A DNA stretch of 64,000 bases from Aphrocallistes beatrix (GCA_963281255.1 OY725492.1:1-64000); one strand, 5' to 3'; positions 1 to 11,644 are shown, counted from the first letter of the stretch. Notes: generated from the letters alone by a model not told the origin. Numbers and translations: made by a program.

Positions 1-3000
1 CACTGTACCCCCCACAGGGACAAGAAAATGCCTTGAATCACTTTCAATTTGACATTGTTTCAAACTGAAAATGCTTACTTTCACTTTGCTCTTACAACGT
101 TTCTTACAGAAAAGGCCTAGTTTCTCCCTTATTTGGGCACATTCTTTCCTCAAAATGTCACTGTACCCCCCCACAGGGACAAGAAAATGCCTTGAATCAC
201 TTTCAATTTGACATTGTTTCAAACTGAAAATGCTTACTTTCACTTTGCTCTTACAACGTTTCTTACAGAAAAGGCCTAGTTTCTCCCTTATTTGGGCACA
301 TTCTTTCCTCAAAATGTCACTGTACCCCCCCACAGGGACAAGAAAATGCCTTGAATCACTTTCAATTTGACATTGTTTCAAACTGAAAATGCTTACTTTC
401 ACTTTGCTCTTACAACGTTTCTTACAGAAAAGGCCTAGTTTCTCCCTTATTTGGGCACATTCTTTCCTCAAAATGTCACTGTACCCCCCCACAGGGACAA
501 GAAAATGCCTTGAATCACTTTCAATTTGACATTGTTTCAAACTGAAAATGCTTACTTTCACTTTGCTCTTACAACGTTTCTTACAGAAAAGGCCTAGTTT
601 CTCCCTTATTTGGGCACATTCTTTCCTCAAAATGTCACTGTACCCCCCCACAGGGACAAGAAAATGCCTTGAATCACTTTCAATTTGACATTGTTTCAAA
701 CTGAAAATGCTTACTTTCACTTTGCTCTTACAACGTTTCTTACAGAAAAGGCCTAGTTTCTCCCTTATTTGGGCACATTCTTTCCTCAAAATGTCACTGT
801 ACCCCCCCACAGGGACAAGAAAATGCCTTGAATCACTTTCAATTTGACATTGTTTCAAACTGAAAATGCTTACTTTCACTTTGCTCTTACAACGTTTCTT
901 ACAGAAAAGGCCTAGTTTCTCCCTTATTTGGGCACATTCTTTCCTCAAAATGTCACTGTACCCCCCCACAGGGACAAGAAAATGCCTTGAATCACTTTCA
1001 ATTTGACATTGTTTCAAACTGAAAATGCTTACTTTCACTTTGCTCTTACAACGTTTCTTACAGAAAAGGCCTAGTTTCTCCCTTATTTGGGCACATTCTT
1101 TCCTCAAAATGTCACTGTACCCCCCCACAGGGACAAGAAAATGCCTTGAATCACTTTCAATTTGACATTGTTTCAAACTGAAAATGCTTACTTTCACTTT
1201 GCTCTTACAACGTTTCTTACAGAAAAGGCCTAGTTTCTCCCTTATTTGGGCACATTCTTTCCTCAAAATGTCACTGTACCCCCCCACAGGGACAAGAAAA
1301 TGCCTTGAATCACTTTCAATTTGACATTGTTTCAAACTGAAAATGCTTACTTTCACTTTGCTCTTACAACGTTTCTTACAGAAAAGGCCTAGTTTCTCCC
1401 TTATTTGGGCACATTCTTTCCTCAAAATGTCACTGTACCCCCCCACAGGGACAAGAAAATGCCTTGAATCACTTTCAATTTGACATTGTTTCAAACTGAA
1501 AATGCTTACTTTCACTTTGCTCTTACAACGTTTCTTACAGAAAAGGCCTAGTTTCTCCCTTATTTGGGCACATTCTTTCCTCAAAATGTCACTGTACCCC
1601 CCCACAGGGACAAGAAAATGCCTTGAATCACTTTCAATTTGACATTGTTTCAAACTGAAAATGCTTACTTTCACTTTGCTCTTACAACGTTTCTTACAGA
1701 AAAGGCCTAGTTTCTCCCTTATTTGGGCACATTCTTTCCTCAAAATGTCACTGTACCCCCCCACAGGGACAAGAAAATGCCTTGAATCACTTTCAATTTG
1801 ACATTGTTTCAAACTGAAAATGCTTACTTTCACTTTGCTCTTACAACGTTTCTTACAGAAAAGGCCTAGTTTCTCCCTTATTTGGGCACATTCTTTCCTC
1901 AAAATGTCACTGTACCCCCCCACAGGGACAAGAAAATGCCTTGAATCACTTTCAATTTGACATTGTTTCAAACTGAAAATGCTTACTTTCACTTTGCTCT
2001 TACAACGTTTCTTACAGAAAAGGCCTAGTTTCTCCCTTATTTGGGCACATTCTTTCCTCAAAATGTCACTGTACCCCCCCACAGGGACAAGAAAATGCCT
2101 TGAATCACTTTCAATTTGACATTGTTTCAAACTGAAAATGCTTACTTTCACTTTGCTCTTACAACGTTTCTTACAGAAAAGGCCTAGTTTCTCCCTTATT
2201 TGGGCACATTCTTTCCTCAAAATGTCACTGTACCCCCCCACAGGGACAAGAAAATGCCTTGAATCACTTTCAATTTGACATTGTTTCAAACTGAAAATGC
2301 TTACTTTCACTTTGCTCTTACAACGTTTCTTACAGAAAAGGCCTAGTTTCTCCCTTATTTGGGCACATTCTTTCCTCAAAATGTCACTGTACCCCCCCAC
2401 AGGGACAAGAAAATGCCTTGAATCACTTTCAATTTGACATTGTTTCAAACTGAAAATGCTTACTTTCACTTTGCTCTTACAACGTTTCTTACAGAAAAGG
2501 CCTAGTTTCTCCCTTATTTGGGCACATTCTTTCCTCAAAATGTCACTGTACCCCCCCACAGGGACAAGAAAATGCCTTGAATCACTTTCAATTTGACATT
2601 GTTTCAAACTGAAAATGCTTACTTTCACTTTGCTCTTACAACGTTTCTTACAGAAAAGGCCTAGTTTCTCCCTTATTTGGGCACATTCTTTCCTCAAAAT
2701 GTCACTGTACCCCCCCACAGGGACAAGAAAATGCCTTGAATCACTTTCAATTTGACATTGTTTCAAACTGAAAATGCTTACTTTCACTTTGCTCTTACAA
2801 CGTTTCTTACAGAAAAGGCCTAGTTTCTCCCTTATTTGGGCACATTCTTTCCTCAAAATGTCACTGTACCCCCCCACAGGGACAAGAAAATGCCTTGAAT
2901 CACTTTCAATTTGACATTGTTTCAAACTGAAAATGCTTACTTTCACTTTGCTCTTACAACGTTTCTTACAGAAAAGGCCTAGTTTCTCCCTTATTTGGGC

Positions 3001-6000
3001 ACATTCTTTCCTCAAAATGTCACTGTACCCCCCCACAGGGACAAGAAAATGCCTTGAATCACTTTCAATTTGACATTGTTTCAAACTGAAAATGCTTACT
3101 TTCACTTTGCTCTTACAACGTTTCTTACAGAAAAGGCCTAGTTTCTCCCTTATTTGGGCACATTCTTTCCTCAAAATGTCACTGTACCCCCCCACAGGGA
3201 CAAGAAAATGCCTTGAATCACTTTCAATTTGACATTGTTTCAAACTGAAAATGCTTACTTTCACTTTGCTCTTACAACGTTTCTTACAGAAAAGGCCTAG
3301 TTTCTCCCTTATTTGGGCACATTCTTTCCTCAAAATGTCACTGTACCCCCCCACAGGGACAAGAAAATGCCTTGAATCACTTTCAATTTGACATTGTTTC
3401 AAACTGAAAATGCTTACTTTCACTTTGCTCTTACAACGTTTCTTACAGAAAAGGCCTAGTTTCTCCCTTATTTGGGCACATTCTTTCCTCAAAATGTCAC
3501 TGTACCCCCCCACAGGGACAAGAAAATGCCTTGAATCACTTTCAATTTGACATTGTTTCAAACTGAAAATGCTTACTTTCACTTTGCTCTTACAACGTTT
3601 CTTACAGAAAAGGCCTAGTTTCTCCCTTATTTGGGCACATTCTTTCCTCAAAATGTCACTGTACCCCCCCACAGGGACAAGAAAATGCCTTGAATCACTT
3701 TCAATTTGACATTGTTTCAAACTGAAAATGCTTACTTTCACTTTGCTCTTACAACGTTTCTTACAGAAAAGGCCTAGTTTCTCCCTTATTTGGGCACATT
3801 CTTTCCTCAAAATGTCACTGTACCCCCCCACAGGGACAAGAAAATGCCTTGAATCACTTTCAATTTGACATTGTTTCAAACTGAAAATGCTTACTTTCAC
3901 TTTGCTCTTACAACGTTTCTTACAGAAAAGGCCTAGTTTCTCCCTTATTTGGGCACATTCTTTCCTCAAAATGTCACTGTACCCCCCCACAGGGACAAGA
4001 AAATGCCTTGAATCACTTTCAATTTGACATTGTTTCAAACTGAAAATGCTTACTTTCACTTTGCTCTTACAACGTTTCTTACAGAAAAGGCCTAGTTTCT
4101 CCCTTATTTGGGCACATTCTTTCCTCAAAATGTCACTGTACCCCCCCACAGGGACAAGAAAATGCCTTGAATCACTTTCAATTTGACATTGTTTCAAACT
4201 GAAAATGCTTACTTTCACTTTGCTCTTACAACGTTTCTTACAGAAAAGGCCTAGTTTCTCCCTTATTTGGGCACATTCTTTCCTCAAAATGTCACTGTAC
4301 CCCCCCACAGGGACAAGAAAATGCCTTGAATCACTTTCAATTTGACATTGTTTCAAACTGAAAATGCTTACTTTCACTTTGCTCTTACAACGTTTCTTAC
4401 AGAAAAGGCCTAGTTTCTCCCTTATTTGGGCACATTCTTTCCTCAAAATGTCACTGTACCCCCCCACAGGGACAAGAAAATGCCTTGAATCACTTTCAAT
4501 TTGACATTGTTTCAAACTGAAAATGCTTACTTTCACTTTGCTCTTACAACGTTTCTTACAGAAAAGGCCTAGTTTCTCCCTTATTTGGGCACATTCTTTC
4601 CTCAAAATGTCACTGTACCCCCCCACAGGGACAAGAAAATGCCTTGAATCACTTTCAATTTGACATTGTTTCAAACTGAAAATGCTTACTTTCACTTTGC
4701 TCTTACAACGTTTCTTACAGAAAAGGCCTAGTTTCTCCCTTATTTGGGCACATTCTTTCCTCAAAATGTCACTGTACCCCCCCACAGGGACAAGAAAATG
4801 CCTTGAATCACTTTCAATTTGACATTGTTTCAAACTGAAAATGCTTACTTTCACTTTGCTCTTACAACGTTTCTTACAGAAAAGGCCTAGTTTCTCCCTT
4901 ATTTGGGCACATTCTTTCCTCAAAATGTCACTGTACCCCCCCACAGGGACAAGAAAATGCCTTGAATCACTTTCAATTTGACATTGTTTCAAACTGAAAA
5001 TGCTTACTTTCACTTTGCTCTTACAACGTTTCTTACAGAAAAGGCCTAGTTTCTCCCTTATTTGGGCGCATTCTTTCCTCAAAATGTCACTGTACCCCCC
5101 CACAGGGACAAGAAAATGCCTTGAATCACTTTCAATTTGACATTGTTTCAAACTGAAAATGCTTACTTTCACTTTGCTCTTACAACGTTTCTTACAGAAA
5201 AGGCCTAGTTTCTCCCTTATTTGGGCACATTCTTTCCTCAAAATGTCACTGTACCCCCCCACAGGGACAAGAAAATGCCTTGAATCACTTTCAATTTGAC
5301 ATTGTTTCAAACTGAAAATGCTTACTTTCACTTTGCTCTTACAACGTTTCTTACAGAAAAGGCCTAGTTTCTCCCTTATTTGGGCACATTCTTTCCTCAA
5401 AATGTCACTGTACCCCCCCACAGGGACAAGAAAATGCCTTGAATCACTTTCAATTTGACATTGTTTCAAACTGAAAATGCTTACTTTCACTTTGCTCTTA
5501 CAACGTTTCTTACAGAAAAGGCCTAGTTTCTCCCTTATTTGGGCACATTCTTTCCTCAAAATGTCACTGTACCCCCCCACAGGGACAAGAAAATGCCTTG
5601 AATCACTTTCAATTTGACATTGTTTCAAACTGAAAATGCTTACTTTCACTTTGCTCTTACAACGTTTCTTACAGAAAAGGCCTAGTTTCTCCCTTATTTG
5701 GGCACATTCTTTCCTCAAAATGTCACTGTACCCCCCCACAGGGACAAGAAAATGCCTTGAATCACTTTCAATTTGACATTGTTTCAAACTGAAAATGCTT
5801 ACTTTCACTTTGCTCTTACAACGTTTCTTACAGAAAAGGCCTAGTTTCTCCCTTATTTGGGCACATTCTTTCCTCAAAATGTCACTGTACCCCCCCACAG
5901 GGACAAGAAAATGCCTTGAATCACTTTCAATTTGACATTGTTTCAAACTGAAAATGCTTACTTTCACTTTGCTCTTACAACGTTTCTTACAGAAAAGGCC

Positions 6001-6663
6001 TAGTTTCTCCCTTATTTGGGCACATTCTTTCCTCAAAATGTCACTGTACCCCCCCACAGGGACAAGAAAATGCCTTGAATCACTTTCAATTTGACATTGT
6101 TTCAAACTGAAAATGCTTACTTTCACTTTGCTCTTACAACGTTTCTTACAGAAAAGGCCTAGTTTCTCCCTTATTTGGGCACATTCTTTCCTCAAAATGT
6201 CACTGTACCCCCCCACAGGGACAAGAAAATGCCTTGAATCACTTTCAATTTGACATTGTTTCAAACTGAAAATGCTTACTTTCACTTTGCTCTTACAACG
6301 TTTCTTACAGAAAAGGCCTAGTTTCTCCCTTATTTGGGCACATTCTTTCCTCAAAATGTCACTGTACCCCCCCACAGGGACAAGAAAATGCCTTGAATCA
6401 CTTTCAATTTGACATTGTTTCAAACTGAAAATGCTTACTTTCACTTTGCTCTTACAACGTTTCTTACAGAAAAGGCCTAGTTTCTCCCTTATTTGGGCAC
6501 ATTCTTTCCTCAAAATGTCACTGTACCCCCCCACAGGGACAAGAAAATGCCTTGAATCACTTTCAATTTGACATTGTTTCAAACTGAAAATGCTTACTTT
6601 CACTTTGCTCTTACAACGTTTCTTACAGAAAAGGCCTAGTTTCTCCCTTATTTGGGCACATTC
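1..6663. repeat. 159-bp tandem satellite, about 42 copies
   Basis: A 159-bp unit runs head-to-tail from the first base to about 6663 and then breaks off into unique sequence. The first visible unit is 158 bp because its C-run has six C instead of seven. Copies are virtually identical; the one clear substitution I noticed is A to G at 5068. No long ORF crosses the units. Each unit contains the string TTTCTTACAG, which resembles a 3' splice site, and a perfect CArG box CCTTATTTGG (first copy at 127-136). The array continues off the left edge, so its true length is unknown. The homogeneity points to recent amplification or ongoing homogenisation. Collapse or expansion in the assembly is possible. 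Confidence 0.97.
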
Positions 6664-6751
6664 CTTACTTAATTATCAATATTTTTTTGAAGTTATTTGT
6701 TCTTATCCATGGTCCAAGAGTGATTCCGGTGTGAGATACATTATGTAATGA

Positions 6752-7102
6752 AATTATTGTGAATTTGGACCAGTGTTACTCCAAGTTATTTCATTGTGTA
6801 CATTAGTGCTTACTATCCAAGTGTTGATCGAGATTGATTCTGCAGCTGAATGTGCTGGTGAGACTCAAGGAGAGTATTTCAAGATACCTCCGAAGCTCAA
6901 TCCATCCAGGAGCTACGCGTTTCTTGTGCGTATGTTTGGATACAAGGGAGAGAAACGTCCGTTTAGAACTGAGTGGTGTGCGAAGTACCACTGGCTTCAC
7001 TGCCATCTGAGTTGCACTCAGGGCGGCTGTTCCGCAAGCCCGCTACAGACCGCACAATACATGCTACTTGACAACTGTCAGGTCTATCAGGCAAGCCAAT
7101 GA
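6752..7102 (+). CDS. possible exon of a small secreted Cys-containing protein (5' end unresolved)
   Basis: The frame is open from 6752 to a TGA at 7100-7102. It starts with a hydrophobic stretch (about residues 8-24) that looks like a signal peptide, followed by about 80 polar residues with six cysteines in the mature part. There is no in-frame ATG before the hydrophobic segment, so a start would have to come from an upstream exon; an AG at 6771-6773 could be an acceptor. I recognise no family. It directly follows the satellite array. It may be a real small secreted protein or a chance frame. Confidence 0.3.
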   Translation, partial: NYCEFGPVLLQVISLCTLVLTIQVLIEIDSAAECAGETQGEYFKIPPKLNPSRSYAFLVRMFGYKGEKRPFRTEWCAKYHWLHCHLSCTQGGCSASPLQTAQYMLLDNCQVYQASQ

Positions 7103-7691
7103 CGACATAACTCACCATCTTGTTAAGACCATTCGGTGCATATTATTTAAATCAAATTTCTTTAAAATACAACTATTTCACTTATGTTGCTAGGTTTACT
7201 TTGCTCTTATTCCAATTAATTCTTCGTTGTTTTCTTTATTTTTCTCAATTATTAGATTAATGAAGTGGAAATAGATTTACTCTCCCCTTCTACTCTGAAA
7301 CAAAAGTAACGTGTTGTTTTTGAATTCATTTAGGGAGGTTTGTTTATTTATTTTCCCGGAAATTTACTTTGATGCTCGCTGCTCTACATTTAAGACGATT
7401 GCAAATGCTATTTGGTATTGCTTATGTTGCCAGGTTAGATGTCCACAAATATGTATCGAAATTTATAGATTTATTTTTTTGTTTTATTCGTTTGAATCAA
7501 GATGCATAGTTGCCTACTTTCACAAGATATATTTACACCATAGCTTTGGGGTAGGAGGGTTTAACAATCACTAAATATATACTACTTAGTCACCCTTTCA
7601 TTTCTGATTTGTTTCTACCCCATATGACTAATTTAATTGTTATTTCTATAAGTATAAGTTACAATAGCATACATCGTAATTAATTATGACA
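7103..7691. other. AT-rich gap, nothing recognised
   Basis: AT-rich sequence with only short chance frames on either strand. No repeat, RNA gene or promoter is evident. Confidence 0.5.
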
Positions 7692-8369
7692 TCAAACATT
7701 AATGTTCACTCTTGTAGATTGCGGCGTAGCTTTTCCGAGGATAACCTGTAGCTGTAGCGTAGCTTCTCGAAGATATGCTGTAGCTGTAACGTAGCTTCCC
7801 GGAGATATCCTGTAGCTGTAACGTAGCTTCCCGGAGATATCCTGTAGCTGTAACGTAGCTTTCCCAGAGATATGCTGTAGCTGTAACGTAGCTTTCCCGG
7901 AGATATCCTGTAGCTGTAACGTAGCTTCCCGGAGATATCCTGTAGCTGTAACGTAGCTTTCCCAGAGATATGCTGTAGCTGTAACGTAGCTTTCCCGGAG
8001 ATATCCAGCCGCTGTAACGTAGCTTCCCTGAGATATCCTGTAGCTGTATTGTAGCTTCCCGGAGATACCCAGTGGCTGTAACGTAGCTGTAATGTAGCTT
8101 TCCCGGAGATATCCAATGACTGTAACGTAGCTGTAGCGTAGCTTTCCCAGAGATATGCTGTAGCTGTAACGTAGCTTTCCCGGAGATATCCTGTAGCTGT
8201 AACGTAGCTTTCCCAGAGATGTGTTTGTGCTGTAGATGTGGCGTAGGTATCCAGTTGCTGTCACGTAGCTAGCTATGATGAGTTGGAGAGAGAAGCCCAT
8301 CAGATGAGAAGTTAGAAGAGTGATGGAGAGCGAAAAGGATCTGTTGAAATTGTTCGAAACTGTGTTCAT
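7692..8369 (-). CDS. tandem-repeat protein gene, minus-strand half of a divergent locus (hypothetical)
   Basis: A minus-strand frame opens at an ATG at 8369, with a second ATG about 23 codons later that begins a hydrophobic, signal-like stretch. It runs to 7692. Most of the product is an 11-residue repeat encoded by a 32/33-bp minisatellite, with units such as LRYSYRISPGK and TATGYLRESYV. Because some units are 32 bp, the protein passes through all three reading frames of the same repeat and stays open in each. A TATA box (8384-8375) lies immediately upstream, so the first ATG may be too close to be used and the second is more likely. There is no recognised domain. It could equally be a non-coding minisatellite with a fortuitous frame. 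Confidence 0.3.
   Translation of the reverse strand: MNTVSNNFNRSFSLSITLLTSHLMGFSLQLIIASYVTATGYLRHIYSTNTSLGKLRYSYRISPGKLRYSYSISLGKLRYSYVTVIGYLRESYITATLQPLGISGKLQYSYRISQGSYVTAAGYLRESYVTATAYLWESYVTATGYLREATLQLQDISGKATLQLQHISGKATLQLQDISGKLRYSYRISPGSYVTATAYLREATLQLQVILGKATPQSTRVNINV
7725..8275. repeat. 32/33-bp minisatellite
   Basis: About 16 tandem copies of a 32- or 33-bp unit containing TGTAGCTGTAACGTAGCTT and a CGGAGATATC core. Units differ by single-base length changes (CTTCCC versus CTTTCCC) and point substitutions, and the right end is more degenerate. It underlies the minus-strand repeat frame ending at 7692. Confidence 0.9.
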
Positions 8370-8372
8370 CAC

Positions 8373-8622
8373 TTGTATATATACTCTACACCGTCCCATG
8401 CAGGAGCAGACACCTGTCGCAACCTCCTGTCTATTGCAGTTATAATTAGAACGAACTCAGTAGTAAACACTTGTCAGAGGAAACACCTGCTTTAAAGGTG
8501 TCCACACTCTAGTCTAGTCGACAGGTGTTTAGTCTTACAGGTGTCTACTCCAGATAATGATTGGCAGGTGCCTACTGACAGATGCCTACTGCTGTGTGGG
8601 ACCGGGGAGAGTATATATACGG
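8373..8622. promoter_or_regulatory. mirror-image divergent promoter: two inverted TATA boxes with CAGGTG E-boxes between
   Basis: An imperfect inverted repeat (about 24 of 29 positions) brackets the segment: left arm about 8375-8403, right arm about 8592-8620. Each arm contains GTATATATAC (8375-8384 and 8611-8620) preceded by a TGGGAC-containing stretch, in opposite orientation. Between them lie five CAGGTG/CACCTG E-boxes: 8411-8416, 8484-8489, 8522-8527, 8538-8543 and 8565-8570. The arrangement is that of a bidirectional promoter firing left into the 33-bp-repeat gene and right into the 24-bp-repeat gene. CAGGTG is the classical Snail/ZEB-type E-box. Use in vivo is inference. Confidence 0.5.
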
Positions 8623-9167
8623 GTGAAGAAGCTGCAGAAATTATATTGCCGGCAATATTCGCTATCCCTTCTTCAACGCTTCACCTCATCACCCCCGGGG
8701 GCATCGCTACACAGCCAACTCTCCAGCAGGTCAGTATTATCCTACCCTTACACTTGACAAATAGACCTTACAAATAGACCGACCTGATATTTTCTCTTTT
8801 AGAATTCTCACCGCCAGATTCAGACTGAGGGACTACCAGATCTTCTGACTGAGGGACTACCAGATCTTCAGACTGAGGGACTACCAGATCTTCAAACTGA
8901 GGGACTACCAGATCTTCTGACTGAGGGACTGCCGGATCTTCTGACTGAGGGACTACCAGATCTCCAGACTGAGAGACTGCCAAATCTTCTGACTGAGGGA
9001 CTACCAGATCTTCACACTGAGGGACTTCCAAACTGCCAGACCGTCGAGCTAAGGTATGTGGCAAATCTTAACACCATCACACTCACTTTCCCATTTTCAA
9101 ACTAATCAACTCTTTCCTTCTTTCTAGGTGTGAGATGTCTCTAGCCTCATTTCTCACTCATCACTAA
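8541..9167 (+). CDS. spliced octapeptide-repeat protein gene (TEGLPDLx repeats; 5' end unresolved)
   Basis: Splice signals define three exons. Exon 1 ends at 8729 (CAG|GTCAGT). The second exon is 8803-9053, between TTCTCTTTTAG and AAG|GTATGT. The last exon starts at 9128 after TTCTTTCTAG and has a stop at 9165-9167. Exon phases agree (0, then 2), and an AATAAA follows at 9228-9233. The middle exon encodes about nine octapeptides of the form T-E-G-L-P-D-L-(L/Q/H); the last exon adds a short tail. No in-frame ATG is visible in exon 1, which is open from 8517, so either a further upstream exon supplies the start or this is a spliced non-coding RNA. The TATA box at 8611-8620 would put transcription start near 8645, also without an ATG. 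Confidence 0.4.
8823..9040. repeat. 24-bp minisatellite in an exon
   Basis: About nine copies of a 24-bp unit with the core ACTGAGGGACTACCAGATCT. It lies wholly within the predicted exon 8803-9053 and keeps one reading frame on the plus strand. The minus strand is also open, reading LVVPQSED-type octapeptides, which I regard as a shadow. Confidence 0.9.
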
Positions 9168-9233
9168 CTTCATCATTTCCTGGGTAGTAGGGTACATTAT
9201 TTTTCAGTTAGGTCAGTAGACTAGGTTAATAAA

Positions 9234-9997
9234 CTTTCAGTGCGCTTTATGAGGTATTCCAAATTATACCTCCCGTCTAGGTTCAGTTTATCGTTATCGT
9301 GCATACCCCTTAGAGGGGTATAGCTAAAAAGTGTTGATTCTATTAGGTTTAGAATATTTATTTGGGGGGAGGGGGGAGGGTTGTTAATTATGAGCTTCGA
9401 AGTTGTCCATGTGGTCTCCTCAATACATTCGTTAAGATAGGTTAAGGTTCAGCTTAAGGTCGAATAAGAGAGTAACTCTTCGTTTTCGTTTACGTGGAAA
9501 GTTAGGTTATAAGGTCGAATTCGAATATCGTTCAAAATTAAGTTCAGTGTAGGTGTAAGTTCGAATACCCTCGTATCGTTTAAAGTTCAGTTAAGTTAAG
9601 TTTAAATTAATGTCCGATTTAGTCATAATTTTACATCCAAAATTCAATCGTACTGATTGTTGCATCCTAAGGGTATTGGGAGGTCCTTAAATGGTGTCAA
9701 GGTATAAGTATAGGTATAGTAAGTATACAGTTAGGTTACATAATGAGGGGTCTCTCAATTCGGAGGGGCTCCGGCCTTGACACCCTCCAATTCTAGCTCA
9801 GGTTGGGGAAAGGTACATGAATGCGTCCCAAGTGCATTCACAGTTAGCCACAAAACGGCTGCTGGAACCCTGAGGGGTCAACCTGAGTAATTAACTGTAG
9901 AATGGGCGGGAGGGAAACATAGAAGGGCATACACAGCAGGGGGTCAACAGTTCGGCGCCCGGAGAGGAAAGGATGGGGATGGAGCCGGGCGGACTAA
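9234..9997. other. unique spacer without recognised gene
   Basis: No convincing ORF on either strand. It contains G-rich runs near 9362-9380 and many short AGGTT/TTAAGTT-like words, but no clean tandem structure. Confidence 0.4.
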
Positions 9998-10305
9998 CAC
10001 GGACCGCGTTACTACACTGATGGAGGAGCTACACGGACCGCGTTACTACACTGATGGAGGAGCTACACGGACCGCGTCACTACACTGATGGAGGAGCTAC
10101 ACGGACCGCGTCACTACACTGATGGAGGAGCTACACGGACCGCGTCACTACACTGATGGAGGAGCTGCACGGAACGCGTCGCTTCACTGATGGAGGAGCT
10201 GCACGCGCACGGACCGCGTCGCTTCACTGATGGAGGAGCTACACGGACCGCGTCGCTTCACTGATGGAGCTACACAGACCGCCGTACTACCCTGACATTG
10301 ATGAA
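9998..10305. repeat. 34-bp tandem array
   Basis: About nine copies of a 34-bp unit containing GGACCGCGT and CACTGATGGAGGAGCT, nearly identical on the left and more diverged, with one short insertion, on the right. The phase check is direct: GGACCGCG begins at 10001 and again at 10035. No coding function is evident. Confidence 0.9.
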
Positions 10306-10740
10306 GGAGCTGTTTAATGTCATTATATTATTTTTGTCGTGTATTCATATTATCTACTCAGTATTTGAACACAATTTGACTATTAAATTAGCTACTAATT
10401 TGGTCTCATTTCATATTGAACTACTGGGTAAATAATCAAAGAATTACAATCGAGGTTCCGGGATCAGTAAGCATTTAATTATAATGATATGCATATTTTA
10501 ACTAATCTAATATAGCAACATAAGAAGCCCTGCCTCATCGGCCTCCGTTTCATCTCTCTTAATTCTTAAGTTTGTCTAAATTAATTCGTTTCAAGCTTTT
10601 ATTCCCAATTCTTATAATTCTTGCAATAAACTATTGTAATCAATATTGACTTAATTACCCATCCATTTATTATGCATACATACTTAAATCTACTTACCTA
10701 GCAACATTAGCACTCATGATCTGTAACCTCTCATATGAAC
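10306..10740. other. AT-rich spacer, nothing recognised
   Basis: AT-rich unique sequence with no supported ORF, RNA gene or repeat. It ends in the left target-site duplication of the MITE. Confidence 0.5.
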
Positions 10741-10932
10741 CAAGGGATTATCTAGGAGCGCGAGACGCTCCTTTAGGCGTATGATTTTAAGCCTCAAAGT
10801 GTTTAGGAGCGTGAAAATCCAGAAAAATGCCCAATATACCCTATATTATAATGTTATTTATCGATTTAGGCGTATGAAAATGTTGGGGTTTGAGATTAGG
10901 AGCGTATCTCTGGAGGGCTGTATAATACCTTG
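10741..10932. mobile_element. hAT-type MITE, copy 1
   Basis: A 192-bp non-coding element. Its ends are near-perfect 11-bp inverted repeats, CAAGGGATTAT and ATAATACCTTG. Both flanks carry the identical octamer ATATGAAC (10733-10740 and 10933-10940), an 8-bp target-site duplication. The 8-bp duplication and a terminus fitting the YARNG pattern are hallmarks of the hAT superfamily. Inside are a perfect 7-bp stem hairpin (AGGAGCG/CGCTCCT) and several TAGGAGCGTAT/TAGGCGTATGA words. A second copy lies at 30967-31157. There is no transposase, so it is non-autonomous. Confidence 0.85.
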
Positions 10933-10940
10933 ATATGAAC

Positions 10941-11644
10941 TCTCAAATGGATTAATCTGTCCCAGTTAATCATTGTCCAGCTATCTTGTTTTTCTTCTCA
11001 TTTATTCTAAAAATGTATCCCAAAAAAGTGTCTTCACATTTTCACACTACACCGAAAAGCAAACAATGATTATTTATATATTATTCATTTACTCTTTTAC
11101 AATAACTAATAAATACTTATTCATAGTTAGACAGGGCGATACCATGCACATGATTTAATATCAGAGGTATATAAATAGAGTACACATATATGAATGACTA
11201 ATAGCAATGAGACTTGTGGAAGGTATTATGTTTATTTTAAAGTCTTCTCCAAGTTCATTGTTTTCATCACATATACGTACGAGTCGGTACGACGTACGTA
11301 TATGTGTACCATATATACCAGAAGCCGTAATTTAAAATTATCCATTGCGTTCCGTTCCTCTTACAGATACAACAAGGTGGGGGAGTCATGTAGCACATTT
11401 TTCTCTGTAGCTGTTAGTAATATAGGGTGTTCATACTTTCTTATATTAATTAAGTTAAAACACTTGACACATTTACAAGTCTGTAAGATCAGTTACAATA
11501 TATATTGATGTGATAGCGACTCAAACACGTTAACACGTCAAGGAAGGGAGATGGGTATGACTATCAGGAGTGCGAATGATAATGTTTATACTTATTGATC
11601 CTTCTTCTTGATAAGGCTTAGGGTAATAAGGTCACATTAGCAAA
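10941..11644. other. 5' flank of the SEFIR-PH kinase gene, with a perfect hairpin
   Basis: AT-rich, no supported ORF. At 11268-11306 lies a perfect 14-bp inverted repeat (CACATATACGTACG and its complement) with an 11-nt loop, about 340 bp upstream of the kinase ATG. It may act in transcription or be the relic of a small element. Confidence 0.6.

Noticed and set aside
1-6663. CRISPR-like array.
   Set aside because: The whole 159-bp unit repeats without variable spacers, and the context is an animal nuclear genome.
8768-9064. Minus-strand 98-codon frame of LVVPQSED octapeptides.
   Set aside because: It is the shadow of the plus-strand 24-bp repeat exon, which has matching splice sites and a polyA signal; the minus frame has none.
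9128-9965. Possible solitary LTR, from a TG start and a primer-binding-site-like GGCGCCC near its right edge.
   Set aside because: No matching second repeat, no target duplication and no capsid or polymerase coding sequence nearby; the left part is better explained as the last exon and 3' UTR of the repeat-protein gene.
10973-11508. Short plus-strand ORFs before the SEFIR kinase.
   Set aside because: Low-complexity AT-rich frames without coding character; one is crossed by the perfect hairpin.
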